DNA of 64,000 bases from Siphonodentalium dalli (Eukaryota > Mollusca > Scaphopoda > Gadilida > Siphonodentaliidae). The notes under the pieces were generated by a model. The model saw only the letters and a program-made list of their open reading frames with translations. It had not been told where the DNA came from and searched no databases. The DNA lies in the NCBI GenBank assembly GCA_032622095.1, contig CP136062.1, positions 4,280,001 to 4,344,000 on the forward strand, written 5' to 3'. Positions 22,755 through 33,673 of this stretch are shown here, in pieces (within the stretch, counting starts at the first letter, position 1; each line of letters opens with the position of its first letter). Both the position numbers and the translations under genes were made by a program.

Positions 22755-24075
22755 TGAGTAAATTTGATAAAAATTTGTCATGCTGTTTCAAATTGGTCAT
22801 GTTCACAGTAATTTATCAGGTTTAGAACTTTAGGTCGTGTTTATGGAATGGCATGTACTTTTACATTTATTCCTTATTTGCGCTTAAGTTTAAATCACTT
22901 ACGCGTAAATGCAAATTATTTTGCTCAAATGCAAATCATTTACGCTTAAGCACGAAAAGATCATAATTTTCATATTTATGCTTAAGTGCAAATAAGAAGT
23001 AAATATTAAAACCATGTCCCATATTGTATGGGAGTTCAAATTCACATTTAATAGCCAATTACGCTTAAGTGTAATGCATTAAGACAATACGCATGAGCGT
23101 AATTCAGATTTCCATTATGTTTTTCAAAGCATCATCTATTAAACTTAAGCGTAAAGCCATTACGCTTAAGCGTAATGTCGTTATGCTTAAGTGTAATGAC
23201 AATACGCTTAAGTGTAATTCATATTCCATATGTGAAAACTCCCCTGAAGCTGAAATGGATGCAGCCAATTCCTGATGCTAGTAACTTTTGACAAATATCG
23301 AGCTTAGATTATATCATTATATGTAAGGTAATAAGGCTATAAAAATATGGCAGTGCGCTTAAGTGTATTTTTCAATTTTCAATGCTTTATGAGTAATTGG
23401 ATTCTCTTCATATTAAATCTATTTTGAACCCTTAAGCATAAGTAGCTATTAAATATGAATTTGGCCTCCCATACCAATATGGGTGAACCACAAATCAATC
23501 TTTATTTAGACCGATCTGTCTAAATGTGTTGGGCAATCAGTCTAAACAGATTGAATGTTGACAATTTGACAATAAATAAGACATAAAATTTTCATAAAAA
23601 AAAATCTTAAAGTTGAAAAAGACATTTGGCAGTTTATTTGATAAAAAGTTGTCATTCCGTTTGATAATTATCATGATTCATGGGAATTTATCAGGTCTAG
23701 GTGAATATGTGTATGGGAGGCCATGCGCAAATTACTTAAACTTTAGAATCAAAAAATTATGGATCATATTTATGCTCAAGCGCAAATAAGGTACAAATGT
23801 TAAAATCGCATCCCATATTGGTGAACCATCGAATGTTCTTTATTTGACCGATCGGTCTGAAACGTCTAGACCAATTGGTCTAAAGTCTTCCTGTCAGTAC
23901 CTTCTCTGACACCGGTCTAACTAAATTGTAAGAGAAGGAAAGCATTTTCACATTTATTCATTATTTGCGCAAAAGTGCAAATTATTTACTCTTAAGCACA
24001 AATTATTTACGCTTAAGCGCAAATTATTTACAAATGAGCACAAATCATTATCATTTATTCTTAAGCACAAAATTG
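22755..24075. repeat. Cluster of CTTAAG-centred palindromes
   Basis: At least a dozen copies of a tacgcttaagcgtaa-like motif are scattered through about 1.2 kb. Examples lie near 22944, 23061, 23162, 23182, 23205, 23355, 23990 and 24008. Many are perfect or near-perfect palindromes. Other palindromic phrases, such as gaccgatcggtct near 23850, share the region. Spacing is irregular. The 60-codon frame at 23093-23275 is built from these motifs and is not a gene. Confidence 0.7.
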
Positions 24076-24184
24076 ACAAATGGATCACCCAGACCTGTTT
24101 GAATTTTATAATATTTCATTAATTAATCATAAAATAAAAATGAAGATAATTATGTCACAACATAGACATAAACATTTGATGGGC

Positions 24185-24546
24185 TTACTAAGGCTGAAGG
24201 TGTCACTCTCACCAAAAAAAGTTCTGAAGGGTTCACAGGATTTTCAAAATGTGCTGAAGGGTACACAGGGTTTGAAATGTCATTCTAAAGGACATTCAGT
24301 CTTCGTATCTGTAATGATTTCTGTTAGAGAATAATTGTTTACGTTTCAATGAATATCAAAATGTACTGAAAACAAACTGCGAATGGGCGCCAGACTTTCA
24401 TAAACACAATATAAGTAATGGCGTTCGTGCCGATCACAAACCCTGTGTACCATTCAGCACATTTTCAAACCCTGTGTACCCTTCAGCACTTTTTTGGGTG
24501 AGAGTGACCCCTTCAGCCTTACTAAGGCTAAGGGGTTACTTTTTCA
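24185..24546. mobile_element. Inverted-repeat element (~360 bp)
   Basis: The left arm (ttactaaggctgaaggtg, then tgctgaagggtacacagggt) is mirrored by the right arm (accctgtgtacccttcagca, then ccccttcagccttactaa). Within each arm the cacaggg/ctgaagggt phrase is itself duplicated. Part of the family is seen at about 5945-5975. No coding capacity. Confidence 0.75.
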
Positions 24547-24912
24547 CCCGCACCCACTGAATAATTATTGTTTTAAATATAAAAACTTAATGCTAACAAC
24601 AGTTGTATGATGTTTTATTTATATGGACATGACTATACGTCGTTCAATAAATAGACCCGATATTTACGACCTATTTTAATCATGCACAAATTACAAATCA
24701 AAAAATTATTTGCATGTATTCGTATCTTCGAATTATTGAAAATTATGAAATTAGCACATGCTGCACGACCACTGAGCCTCACCTGTGTCTACTATCTATC
24801 TCTCTATCTATCTACTTGATACTCCATCGCCCTCAATGTGATGAGGATTATGTGGAGGTCCAGGTGCTACCACGGCCAAGTAACTTTATAACCCTGTGGT
24901 GACTCCAGTAGC

Positions 24913-25850
24913 GTTCTTTAAGGTTTAACCAAACCAGTCCAATATGGCCTCCAGGGATATGTTTTTCAAATTTTAAAATTGGTAGAACAGTATCAAAAAC
25001 GTCACAAAATTAAAAGAAAACAACAATCAATGTATCATATGTAGTTAACAACACTATACTGGTAGCAGATTAAAAAATATATAGCACATACTTACCAACC
25101 ACACTCTTGACTTTGTGCGCACGTACAGACAAAACAGTCAACTAATTTCCATAAAAGAAAGTACAACAGGATTCAGGAGAACTCCATAAGAAACGCTTTG
25201 TTGAGAAACCACATTTTATAATAACAAAACCTATTTAATTTAAATTTTCCAAAGCCAGGGTATGTGTTGTTGCTCAGCTTCACCAGAAAGCAAACAGCTG
25301 GATTTGACTGTGACTGTACTAGTGCAAGGTCAGATTCCCTCAGCAAGCCAGCTTATAATTTAACATGGCCAGCCTGGTCTAAATCCCAATCAGGATTAAC
25401 CAAGAGATTACTCAATGAATTCCCACCAGCAAATTTACAATGGATACAGTCATTGCCAAATACTGATGTGTGATATCTGGTTGTGTCATTTCAAAATTTG
25501 ATCACTCGCTTCAAAAACATGAGAATTAAATCATGTTATGTGCTGTAATATATGGATTTCTCAACAAAGCTTTCTTGACAGAGAACTCCCCAACCAGGAT
25601 TCAGTTTTGATTGTGGAAATTTCTCAACAACAGACCCTGTAAGTGTGCACAAAGTCAGATTTCAGTTCGGAAGAAAGTATCAACTATTTCCAATTTATGT
25701 CACAGGTAAAGTGTTATTTACTACATATAATATACGTATAGTTGTTTTTAGCTTCTCATGTGAAGTTTGTTCCATTTTTTTCTCCGTTTAAAAAATTACC
25801 CAAATTTTAACCAGAGTCCATATTGGAGTGCTTTGGTTAAGCCTTAACGT
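24913..25850. mobile_element. ~940-bp non-autonomous element with inverted ends
   Basis: The left end gttctttaaggtttaaccaa followed by ccagtccaatatgg is mirrored on the right by ccatattggagtgctttggt and taagccttaacgtgc. A second inverted pair inside (gctttgttgagaaacca near 25193 against a diverged copy near 25556) suggests symmetry across most of the element. The 69-codon frame at 25264-25473 has no recognisable domain. Confidence 0.65.
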
Positions 25851-25869
25851 GCACACACCGAGGAGTGTA

Positions 25870-26150
25870 CACGGGTCAGCCATTAATTTCCGCGCCCGAT
25901 CCGACAGCGTACTGCACCCACGACAACATACCTGGACAAGTGTTGTAATGGGGGGAAGTCGGCATTTTGCATTCGGATCTTGATTCAGTGATCTCGAATG
26001 AGACTGTTCAGCCTGACAAACTTGGTATCTGACCGAGTTCTGATTTTTGTCAGAATACCCTGACCAGGTTGCGATCCCCGGTCCGATAGCACGAGAGACC
26101 AGTACGCTACCTCTCGGCTACCGACTTCCCTACTTGCTGCCCACGGACCC
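25870..26150 (-). mobile_element. tRNA-derived SINE
   Basis: Read on the minus strand, a tRNA-like head occupies about 26131 down to 26065. The A-box-like string TAGCCGAGAGG is at 26120-26110 and the B-box-like string GGGGATCGCAACC at 26079-26067. The spacing between them fits a tRNA gene with an internal RNA polymerase III promoter. The body continues to about 25870 with no coding frame. The cloverleaf is imperfect, so a functional tRNA is unlikely. It lies directly outside the retrotransposon's 3' LTR. Confidence 0.65.
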
Positions 26151-26194
26151 AAACAGGTAAGGTCATATAGGCAGAAAATTACGGCATACAAACT

Positions 26195-26451
26195 AATATG
26201 GAGAATCAGCTCTCCACTGTTCTATTCTACTCACAAGGTGGTGACAATCTCACGTTTAACTCACCTTGTGTTCTGGACCCACACCTGGCTTGCGGTCGAC
26301 CGCTTCGGTAAGTTCGGTTCCAGCAGGTTCACGTCCGTGTTCGTCTATCGTTCTCAGTCAAGTCCAGATCGCTCCTCCGGCGCAGGACCCACGTGACCCC
26401 AAGCCCGGGGTCTCATTATATACGTCGGGGAATTTCCGTAATTATACTACA
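26195..26451 (-). repeat. 3' LTR of the Gypsy element
   Basis: Direct copy of 38784-39039. On the minus strand it starts TGTAGTATAATTAC right after the purine tract and ends ccatatt. It contains a TATATAATGAGACC-like core-promoter string (plus-strand ggtctcattatata near 26410) and a GC-rich section with the caaggtg/caccttg inverted pair. Confidence 0.93.
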
Positions 26452-26466
26452 TTCCCCCTCATTTTC
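26452..26466 (-). promoter_or_regulatory. Polypurine tract
   Basis: The minus strand reads aaaatgagggggaa directly before the 3' LTR start TGTAGTATAA. This is the expected position of the primer for plus-strand DNA synthesis in LTR elements. Confidence 0.8.
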
Positions 26467-27865
26467 TAAATGTGCTCCACCCTTTGAATCTATGGGTACT
26501 TCAATTTTATTGAAGGGTTATACCCTTCTATCATGGGTTATCATTTTTTATCATTATACGGCTTAATGTCCCCATCCCATCCTCCGTACTTTTACTACCA
26601 TAAATATCAATACTAAAAAATCCACCCCCCACTTATTATTGTCCACATTTCCCAGAATGACCTCCCCCCCTTAACATCGGGCCGCCACCAGCCCTGGAAT
26701 GTATTAATATCCACAAATATATCACAACATTATAAACTTAACAAGGGGTGGGAAAAACCTTACCAAGGGAAAAACCTCACCAAATCCCATTAATACTCAA
26801 TAGTATATACATTCAGGGAGGGGAGATATCCAGTCTGCAGTGTGCATTATTCCCCCCATCAATATTACCAGGGGCAGTATTCCCCCGTCATGGGTGTTAG
26901 TACCCTCACCCTACGGGGAAAAAACCCCGAACAATCAAATGCACACTGACTATGGTTACTTGCCCATCTGGACATCAAACCCCCCTTGAGGTTGATATGT
27001 TAATATGGACGGATTTGCATCTAGGGTTGATCTGGCTCAGCTTAATTCACTAGCTGCACAATATACCAAAATAACTACTAGTGATATTTAGATCAATACG
27101 ACACCTGTTTCAAGGGTGCATGATTTTTAATTCTCATGACTCAAATGCCCCCTCTTCCAACATTCTCCCACCAGGTTACTTGGTGCTGCGATAATTTTAA
27201 CTACATCCACGTTATATATAACTTTGGTAACCTGTTAGTTATTATGGGAATTCACCCTAAACATGATTATAATATTGTAGAAGGTATACCATGTCCGTGA
27301 CTACTATATGGGGTAATATTCCTATTTTCTTGTCATACCCCCCTGCTTACTAATCCGACTTGGGCTATGAAATACCACTTTGTTTTAATAAAACCACCCT
27401 GTGTCACTAATAAATCAGTATCTTATATAATGATGCAGCCCAGATCAACCCTATCTTCCGAGACAGTTCAATCAATCAATGAGTATGTGTATACATATAG
27501 GAGGTCAGTAGGGTACAGGGATTTTTTTGAAGGGACCGGAGAAAAAGATTGTTATTCGTTAAAGGGTAATACCCTGTATGACGAGCCACCCATTATACAA
27601 CGGGTATATGACTCAGAGTGACACATAGTGTCGATCGGTGGAATCCTTAACAATCACGAGAAACGCCACGCCCCAAAAATGTTAGTTGCCAAATTTAGGA
27701 TATAAAAAAGTATGACTTTACCCAAAAATTTCCAAACAATACCTTTAACCTGGGCTAAAAGTGTGACGTTCCCCCAAAAGTTAAGTAATCCACCGCATCC
27801 AAATTTATAACAATCTCTACCCTTCTCTCCCTTTGTGTAACCTACGGACCAATCTGAGGGGTGCC
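26467..27865 (-). other. Long 3' non-coding part of the Gypsy element
   Basis: About 1.4 kb between the stop of the TatD-like frame and the polypurine tract. It is rich in C-runs on the plus strand. Short frames on either strand (for example 27367-27621) show no domain. Such a long internal non-coding tail is unusual for Gypsy and may be the relic of further coding sequence. Confidence 0.5.
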
Positions 27866-28675
27866 TCAAAAATGGAAAAGTTTTTCCATATTGAGGTTAA
27901 CCCCTCGGATAACCTCCACCGGGGACTTCCCCGACCCACTCACGAGGTTGACCAAATCACCGAGCCTAGACTCGGTAACATACCCAACCTCGGAGTCGGC
28001 CGGGAACTCCGGCTCGTCCCCGGACAGCAACAGCTGATCCAACGGGATCCGACCCACGTAGTTCTGGGAGTACAAACGCGGTACCCCCAGAATACGGGGC
28101 GATATGGTGAAGAAAGAGTTCGGGAAATCCCGAAGCCATCGCTCCACCATATCGCCATCACCTACAAATCCACTCAAAATGATGGGTTCGCAGGTGATAG
28201 CCGCATCCCGCAAGATCTCCCTTACCCGGCAGGCCACGTCCCCGCCTAAGGGGTCCCCCTCGTGCCCTGTTAAGGACACGACGAGAGGCTTGCCAATAGT
28301 GCGAGCCCAGGATGCCATCTGACCCAGGATGATATCCTGAGCCCAATGGCGATCCCAAGGTAGGCGTCGATCGACGCCTACCGGGCCCACAACATATATG
28401 AGGGTGGCTGCCATCTGGGGGATCAGTTGTCCCAGACCCACATGGTGTGGCAATATATCCCGTGGTGGGATTGCCAACGCCACCCTGAAGCGCCGGTTGA
28501 GGGGAAGAGGGATACTTCCCAAAGTGCCAGGGCCGATCTCCACCAGTCCTCCACAAGGGAGGACTGCCGGTGGAGTGGCATAGGGTGTTAATCCCCCCAC
28601 CATCTCCTCCGGAGAGAGATCAGCCCTACCACTCCAGCGAAGCGCCCTTTCCAGTCCTAGACTGGCATCCCACAA
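27866..28675 (-). CDS. TatD-hydrolase-like protein in env position, metal site lost
   Basis: This 269-codon frame resembles the TatD/TATDN metal-dependent DNase fold in linear order. WDASLGLERAL (2-12) sits where families have DxHxHLD. LPHHVGLGQLIP (75-86) matches the 'HP' region. VVGPVGVDRRLPWDRHW (95-111) matches VGEIGLDY. IGKPLVVSLTG (127-137) matches the 'PVVIHSR' strand. PIILSGFVGDGDMVERWL (164-181) matches 'HCFSG'. FFTISPRIL (188-196) is followed by IPLDQLLLSGDEP (210-222), matching 'IPLDRLLLETDAP'. Both His of HxH, the Glu and the two later His are replaced; only the final Asp (220) remains. It would therefore be catalytically dead or decayed. The frame is open upstream of the first listed codon to about 28720. 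A frameshift separates it from the preceding frame (28689-28964). TatD genes are normally cellular, so capture by the element is inferred. Confidence 0.7.
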   Translation of the reverse strand: MWDASLGLERALRWSGRADLSPEEMVGGLTPYATPPAVLPCGGLVEIGPGTLGSIPLPLNRRFRVALAIPPRDILPHHVGLGQLIPQMAATLIYVVGPVGVDRRLPWDRHWAQDIILGQMASWARTIGKPLVVSLTGHEGDPLGGDVACRVREILRDAAITCEPIILSGFVGDGDMVERWLRDFPNSFFTISPRILGVPRLYSQNYVGRIPLDQLLLSGDEPEFPADSEVGYVTESRLGDLVNLVSGSGKSPVEVIRGVNLNMEKLFHF

Positions 28676-28688
28676 GAGGAATGGAGTG

Positions 28689-30199
28689 TCATGGCTCCAT
28701 TCCCCCAGGCTTTATCGTGGTGCGGGTTTTGGGCGACCTATCGGTATCTACGCCCCCCATAAACCCACTCGTGTCTACCTGCATTAGGGGAGGTATCTCC
28801 AATGCATGACGGGAGAGGGGCTGGTTCAACCTAGTTGTGACGAGCCTGTTACCCTGACCCGCCCTCTCGACCTGAGGGGGAGTTCGAGACCCGCCAGGTT
28901 TTGCAACCTTGGCGGGCGGGGAACTCCGCACAGGAACGGCTTTACCCCCCACAGGGGGTACCACCAGTTCCTGCTGTCCTCCGGATGGCCCAGAGTCCCT
29001 GGGCCTCGATCTGGGGATTGCTCCCCAGTCGGTACCCCGGGTTCCGACGCCACCCTAGAGGTCTCCCCCATGCCCCCCCCTGCCATGCTCACTAACTGGC
29101 CTGGCTGGGGGCCCGCTGTGCCGAGGCTTGGGAGTTTGCACCCCCTGAACCGCGACACTGCGGGGAGACGGCAGAGCTAAGGCAGGTCTCGTGGCCGGTG
29201 GAGCCCGGGGCGTTGCTGCCCGCGGATCCCCATCGACCCCGAAACCGGCCCGCCCCAACCTTGCTGCCACCCAGCGAAGTACTTTCCAATGAAATAGGAG
29301 AGTAATGTTCGCTGGGTGGGCCAGCACCCTCCCATACGCATCAAACTTAGTGGCCTTAGCTGGGCTGATCGCGAAGGCCCTCTCCAGCTCCCCAACCTGA
29401 TGCCTCATAGGCTCTGAGATAGGGAACGGGAAAGGGCCCTCCCGAGCCGCCACCAACGCCAAGGCCTCCAAGGTAACCCTTAAGGGTTTCACGTAGGCCA
29501 TGAGAGCCGTCCGCTTTTGCTGAGGCTTAGCTGAAGTATGCCTAGCGGACGGCTCCCATAATGCCCCCGGGAGGTGCCACCTTTCCACGTGGCGTTGGAA
29601 CTGGCGAGTGACCTCGCCGTACACGTCACAGCGCGAGCTGCCGTGTCGGGAGCCCACCCGCCGCCCAACGCCCGAAGACTGGTGCCGGCCTCCCAACGGC
29701 CCCACACTCTTGCTTCTACCTCCACCGGTAGCCCCGGGTCGACCCCTCTCCCGGGGACCCGATAAGGACCTTTTTCGATCTCCACCCCCCGATTTGGGGC
29801 CCGGGGAAGTCGACTGCCACTTAACCCGCCCGGGCCGGGCGGCCACCTCAGCATACGCGCGAGTCCCCTGCCCGAGCCCTCCTCGTCCAGTCGGCCCCGG
29901 AGGCCGGCTGGAAGAGGACCGCCCGACCAAGGATGACCGTCCAATCCCCGGCGGATCTGGTATCGAATGCAGGGTGTAGCCCCTCCCATGGGGGGCTACT
30001 TGCAACCCTGGCTGTAGTGCATTTCGATCGCCCGAGCCATATCGGACTCGGGCGACCCCTGGCCTGATATCAGCCACCCCCTTGTGGGTGATCTGGACGG
30101 CCTTTCTGCCGCCCAAGATCTTTTGGGCGATCTCTCCTCTTCCGAGGGGTCCGCCCCAGGGGTCCCATTAATGTCAGAGTCACTCATTGTGTCATTCAC
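28689..30199 (-). pseudogene. N-terminal part of the third Gypsy gene, broken, unknown function
   Basis: The best frame runs 30116-29055 (353 codons) and resumes in the same frame at 28964-28689 after a stop. The first ~180 residues are rich in Gly, Arg, Ser and Pro. Residues ~180-300 look like a helical globular domain of mixed composition, which argues for real coding. A Pro/Ala-rich linker then leads to the TatD-like frame. A Ser/Asp/Glu-rich start at 30199 in another frame could be the true N-terminus behind a frameshift. The DNA is clearly more GC-rich than its surroundings. It stands where env sits in retroviruses, but I see no signal peptide, membrane segment or glycoprotein pattern. 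Confidence 0.55.
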
Positions 30200-30218
30200 T
30201 ACAACAAAATAAACAAAA

Positions 30219-32534
30219 CTAATTAATCATAGGATGAGCTATTTCACAATAGGGGCATGAGTATTTATCTAGCTATCCAGCTGCCCCAGCAGTGAGATTT
30301 ACACAATTCCCATGAAACCAATCCAGGCAGTGGGTACATTGAACCATAAACCCTACTTCGGGTCCCCTACAGATACAGAATCTTGCTGTGTCGGTACCCC
30401 TTTCTTCTACCACAGACTTATGTCGTTCTATCCATGCGGGCAACACCCAGTCTTTACAGATCTTTAAATTATCATGATGAACCGTTAATGATTTACGGGG
30501 AAGTTGAACCCGAAATAAAAAGGTGCTTATAACTTGTGTAATGATCCCTGGTCCTTTCCATACAGGAGCTAATTTCTTAGTTTGACCCTTCTTGGAACCC
30601 AAATCCAGCATATATATAACATCACCCACTTGATATTTTCGGGTTTTTGCTGCCAGATCGTATCTTTGCTTATGATACTTCTGCTCTTGTTTTAACTTAT
30701 CTCGGGCCCAATCATGTGTTTCTCGCATATCATTTTCAAGTTGATTTACATATTGAATTGTTGTATGACATGGTTGTTTAGGGACTGGCCCAAAAACGAG
30801 ATCCACTAGTTGGCACACTTCCCTCCCCAACATCATTTGATTTGGGGTAAAACCCGTTGTTCTATTCACTGAAGATCTTATCGCCCCTGCCAGCTGGGAT
30901 ACATATAAATCCCAATTACTCTGTTTGGTCCCAATAAAACATCTTATTGCATCCAATAATGGACGGTTCATCCGCTCTACTTGCCCATTGGAAGAAGCGC
31001 GATGACTGGTTGTTCGACTTTTATGAATTCGGAGGGTTTTACACACCTCTTGAAAGAGTTCACTTTCAAAATTTGTCCCTCGGTCCGAAAATATTTCCAA
31101 CGGGCACCCCAGTCTCGAAAACACCTGGGTAATTAAAGCCGTTGCGGTAACATCTGCTGTTTGTGAGGGGACGGGTAAACACTCCACCCATTTAGTAAAA
31201 TGATCTGTGACCATTAAAATATATTCATTACCCCTCGGTGTGCGGGGTAAAGGTCCCAAATAATCTATGTGTATTCTTTCCATAGGGAACCCAGAATAAT
31301 ATGGCAGCAGTGGGTGTTTACTTTTTCTGCTGGGCTTTTTCTGCTTGTTGCATACTGGGCAGGCCGAAATGAAATTTTCTATATCTGATGCTAAATTTGG
31401 CCAATAAAATGTTGATTTTATTTTTTCCCGGGTTCGATTTATGCCCTGATGTCCTGCTGAGGGCAAATCATGGCATATAGCTATTATATCAGCCCTCAAA
31501 GAATACGGTATAACCAAGACCTTATCCTTGTTGTTCTTTTTTGTTTTACACAATACATCATTTTCTAGTTGGTACCTTTCCCGATTAGCCCAATAATTTT
31601 TGGCCTCGGCACTCCCTATTTTGATCTCGGACTCAGGTGGGTCGATTTTATCACCCAACCATTTTCTAATTAGGGTAAGATTTGAATCAACCCTCTGGGC
31701 TTCCAGGATATCTTTTCGGGATTTTCCCCCAAACATAAACTGGTCATCTGCATTCCCCAACCCCACATCTGGCACATTATTACTCCCAGACTGCCCAATC
31801 TGAAGGATCTCCAAAGGTTCGGAGAATAAGGCTTGAATGTCCCCCACAATATTCCCTTGACACTCCATTTTCGCCACGCGTTTATTGGTTCTATGGGGTA
31901 ATGGAACAATATCGTCCACTTCTTGAAAGAATTCACCCCAATTGTTTTGTATCCTTTGACAATATCTACACCCCTTGCACGGGAAGTGTGATACTGGGAT
32001 TCCAATTATATACTCCCCATACTCATCCCATTCTGGGAGTCTACTGAGGGCATCCGCATTTACATGTTTTGCTCCCGCCCTATGCTGAATGGTGAAATCG
32101 TATTGGCTTAATTCTTCCAACCAGCGGGCTATTTGCCCTTCGGGCTTCTTAAAAGTCAGAAGCCATCGCAAACTTTTATGATCCGACCGAATAATAAAAG
32201 GTCGTCCCAGAAGCCAATATCTGAATTGCCGATTAAACCTGACCACCGCCAAAGGTTCAATTCGGGTAGCACAATACCTACTTTGTTCGGGCGAAAGCCC
32301 ATAACTCCCATATGCTATTACCCTCTCGATCCCATCCTGTATCTGAAGGAGCTCCCCTCCTATTCCCTTTGTACTCCCATCACAATCCAATATAAATGGG
32401 TCAGTTTCATTTGCAAACGTGAGCAGCGGCGGCAAACCCAACGCGGTTTTGAGGGTTTCAAATGCTGTTTGTTCCATTTCGGTCCAATTAAATGGTTTCT
32501 TTCCCGTCACTTTATACAACGGGGCTGCACTCAC
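30219..32534 (-). CDS. pol: Gypsy Pol C-terminal part: RNase H, integrase and PHD finger
   Basis: The frame 32534-30273 (753 codons) encodes the RNA-strand nuclease and the integrase that inserts the DNA copy. RNase H acidic residues are D50/D52, E93, D118 and D161. The integrase zinc site is H355, H362, C392 and C395. Its DDE triad is D424, D484 and E520. A GPY/F-type module follows, then Cys/His residues C720, C722, C733, C736, H741 and C744 in PHD-finger spacing. TAG at 30273-30275 stops the frame, but eight codons of continued frame (CPYC within 30219-30272) would supply the last Cys pair. The start codon is not natural: the RT frame breaks just upstream near 32570. PHD fingers usually bind histone H3 tails, so a targeting role is possible but inferred. 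Catalytic residues look intact. Confidence 0.9.
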
Positions 32535-33673
32535 CGCAAAATCCTTGATAACAATTCGATGATAATTAGCTCCACCTCTTTGTTATTCTGGGGTATTGGC
32601 CAATTTTTAACGGCATCGGTTGCGGCATCCCCCATTTCCAATCCCTTTGCAGTCACCAATCGACCCAAAAACATCATTTTGTCTTGACATAATAAACATT
32701 TTTTGGGCTTCAATTTAAGCTTGTAATGTATGAACCGAACAAACACTTTCTCCAAGTTCTCAAATTGAGACTCCATAGATACCGATAGTACAGAAATATC
32801 ATCCAAAAAGGCCAAAGCCACGTCCCATAATAAACCACGCAACACTAAATTCACAACGCGCATGTAAGTGGCCGGCGCCGATTTTAGACCAAAACCCATT
32901 CGAATCATCTCATATTCGCCATATTTTGTCAAGAAACCCGTTTTCTTACGATCTTCTTCGGCTATGTATACTTGGAAGTACGCCTGGTTAGCATCTAGCC
33001 GGGACCATATTTTATGTTTACTTATTGTTTGAAAACATTCTTCCGCAAGGGGTAAGGGGAAACCATCCCCTACAGTTACTGAATTTAAACCCCTGAAGTC
33101 CAAAGCCCACCGCACTGAACCACATCGTTTTCGCAATAAAACCGACGCGCTTGTCCATTCGGAATCACTGGGGCGTATTATTCCCGCTTTTAACATTCCC
33201 GTTAGAAGTTTTTCTTCCTCCTCTGCAAAACATGCTGGGACTCGGCGCATTCTATTTTTAACAGGACGGGCATCACCCGTGGGAATATTATGTTTCAGTG
33301 CTGTAAAATCCCCCAAATCATTTTCATCTTTCGCAAATGCCAATTGGTACCGAATTAATAATTTTTTCAATTGGATAGCTTGTTCGGGAGACAACAATTC
33401 CCGAGAACGATCAAAAAGATCTACTAAATACTCAGGGAGTTCATCTCCCTTACATAAATAGGGGGTCACATCTGGTTCTTCTATATCTAATTTTCTGATG
33501 TCAACAACTTCTGACTCACCATTCGTTATTGCGGTCCCCACCATTTGGCCAGCTTTAAGCTTGATATCCCCATCTGATATGTTTAGGAACAGCATCATAG
33601 GCTTAGTTTTTGCCCTATGAAATGTCACCGGTACCAACACATTAGCCGGATTCGTCATCTCAGGTTTAAACAT
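32531..33673 (-). CDS. pol: Gypsy reverse transcriptase region of Pol
   Basis: The 380-codon frame holds the palm and fingers of a Gypsy-type RT. WALDFRGLNSVT is at 189-200, the first catalytic Asp at 227 (SRLDANQAYFQV) and GFGLKSAPATYMR at 260-272. The FLDD active-site box is at 289-292 (a Y-to-F variant of YxDD, tolerated in many elements). The thumb runs to about residue 350. The Met used as start lies inside the terminal repeat of the nested transposon, so the first ~9 residues are foreign and the true frame came from protease upstream. At the 3' end a small deletion or frameshift (near 32570) separates it from RNase H, in the region where Gypsy elements usually have an 'FLGxxNYYRxFI'-like motif. 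Confidence 0.9.
   Translation of the reverse strand: MFKPEMTNPANVLVPVTFHRAKTKPMMLFLNISDGDIKLKAGQMVGTAITNGESEVVDIRKLDIEEPDVTPYLCKGDELPEYLVDLFDRSRELLSPEQAIQLKKLLIRYQLAFAKDENDLGDFTALKHNIPTGDARPVKNRMRRVPACFAEEEEKLLTGMLKAGIIRPSDSEWTSASVLLRKRCGSVRWALDFRGLNSVTVGDGFPLPLAEECFQTISKHKIWSRLDANQAYFQVYIAEEDRKKTGFLTKYGEYEMIRMGFGLKSAPATYMRVVNLVLRGLLWDVALAFLDDISVLSVSMESQFENLEKVFVRFIHYKLKLKPKKCLLCQDKMMFLGRLVTAKGLEMGDAATDAVKNWPIPQNNKEVELIIIELLSRILR

Noticed and set aside
22874-23275. CTTAAG-rich ORF as a protein with LKCN-type repeats
   Set aside because: The peptide repeats simply mirror the palindromic DNA motif.
26061-26135. Functional tRNA gene
   Set aside because: Boxes A and B are present but the cloverleaf is imperfect and a non-tRNA body follows, as in SINEs.
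27866-28675. Bacterial contamination because of TatD similarity
   Set aside because: The frame lies inside an LTR element with both LTRs and pol in the same orientation, and the metal site is lost.
28104-29979. Plus-strand ORFs over the third Gypsy gene
   Set aside because: They are antisense to a GC-rich coding region where stop codons are rare. The minus strand has the recognisable domain order.
27866-30199. Third gene as an envelope glycoprotein
   Set aside because: No signal peptide, transmembrane helix, glycosylation cluster or cleavage site is visible. The C-terminal half matches TatD instead.
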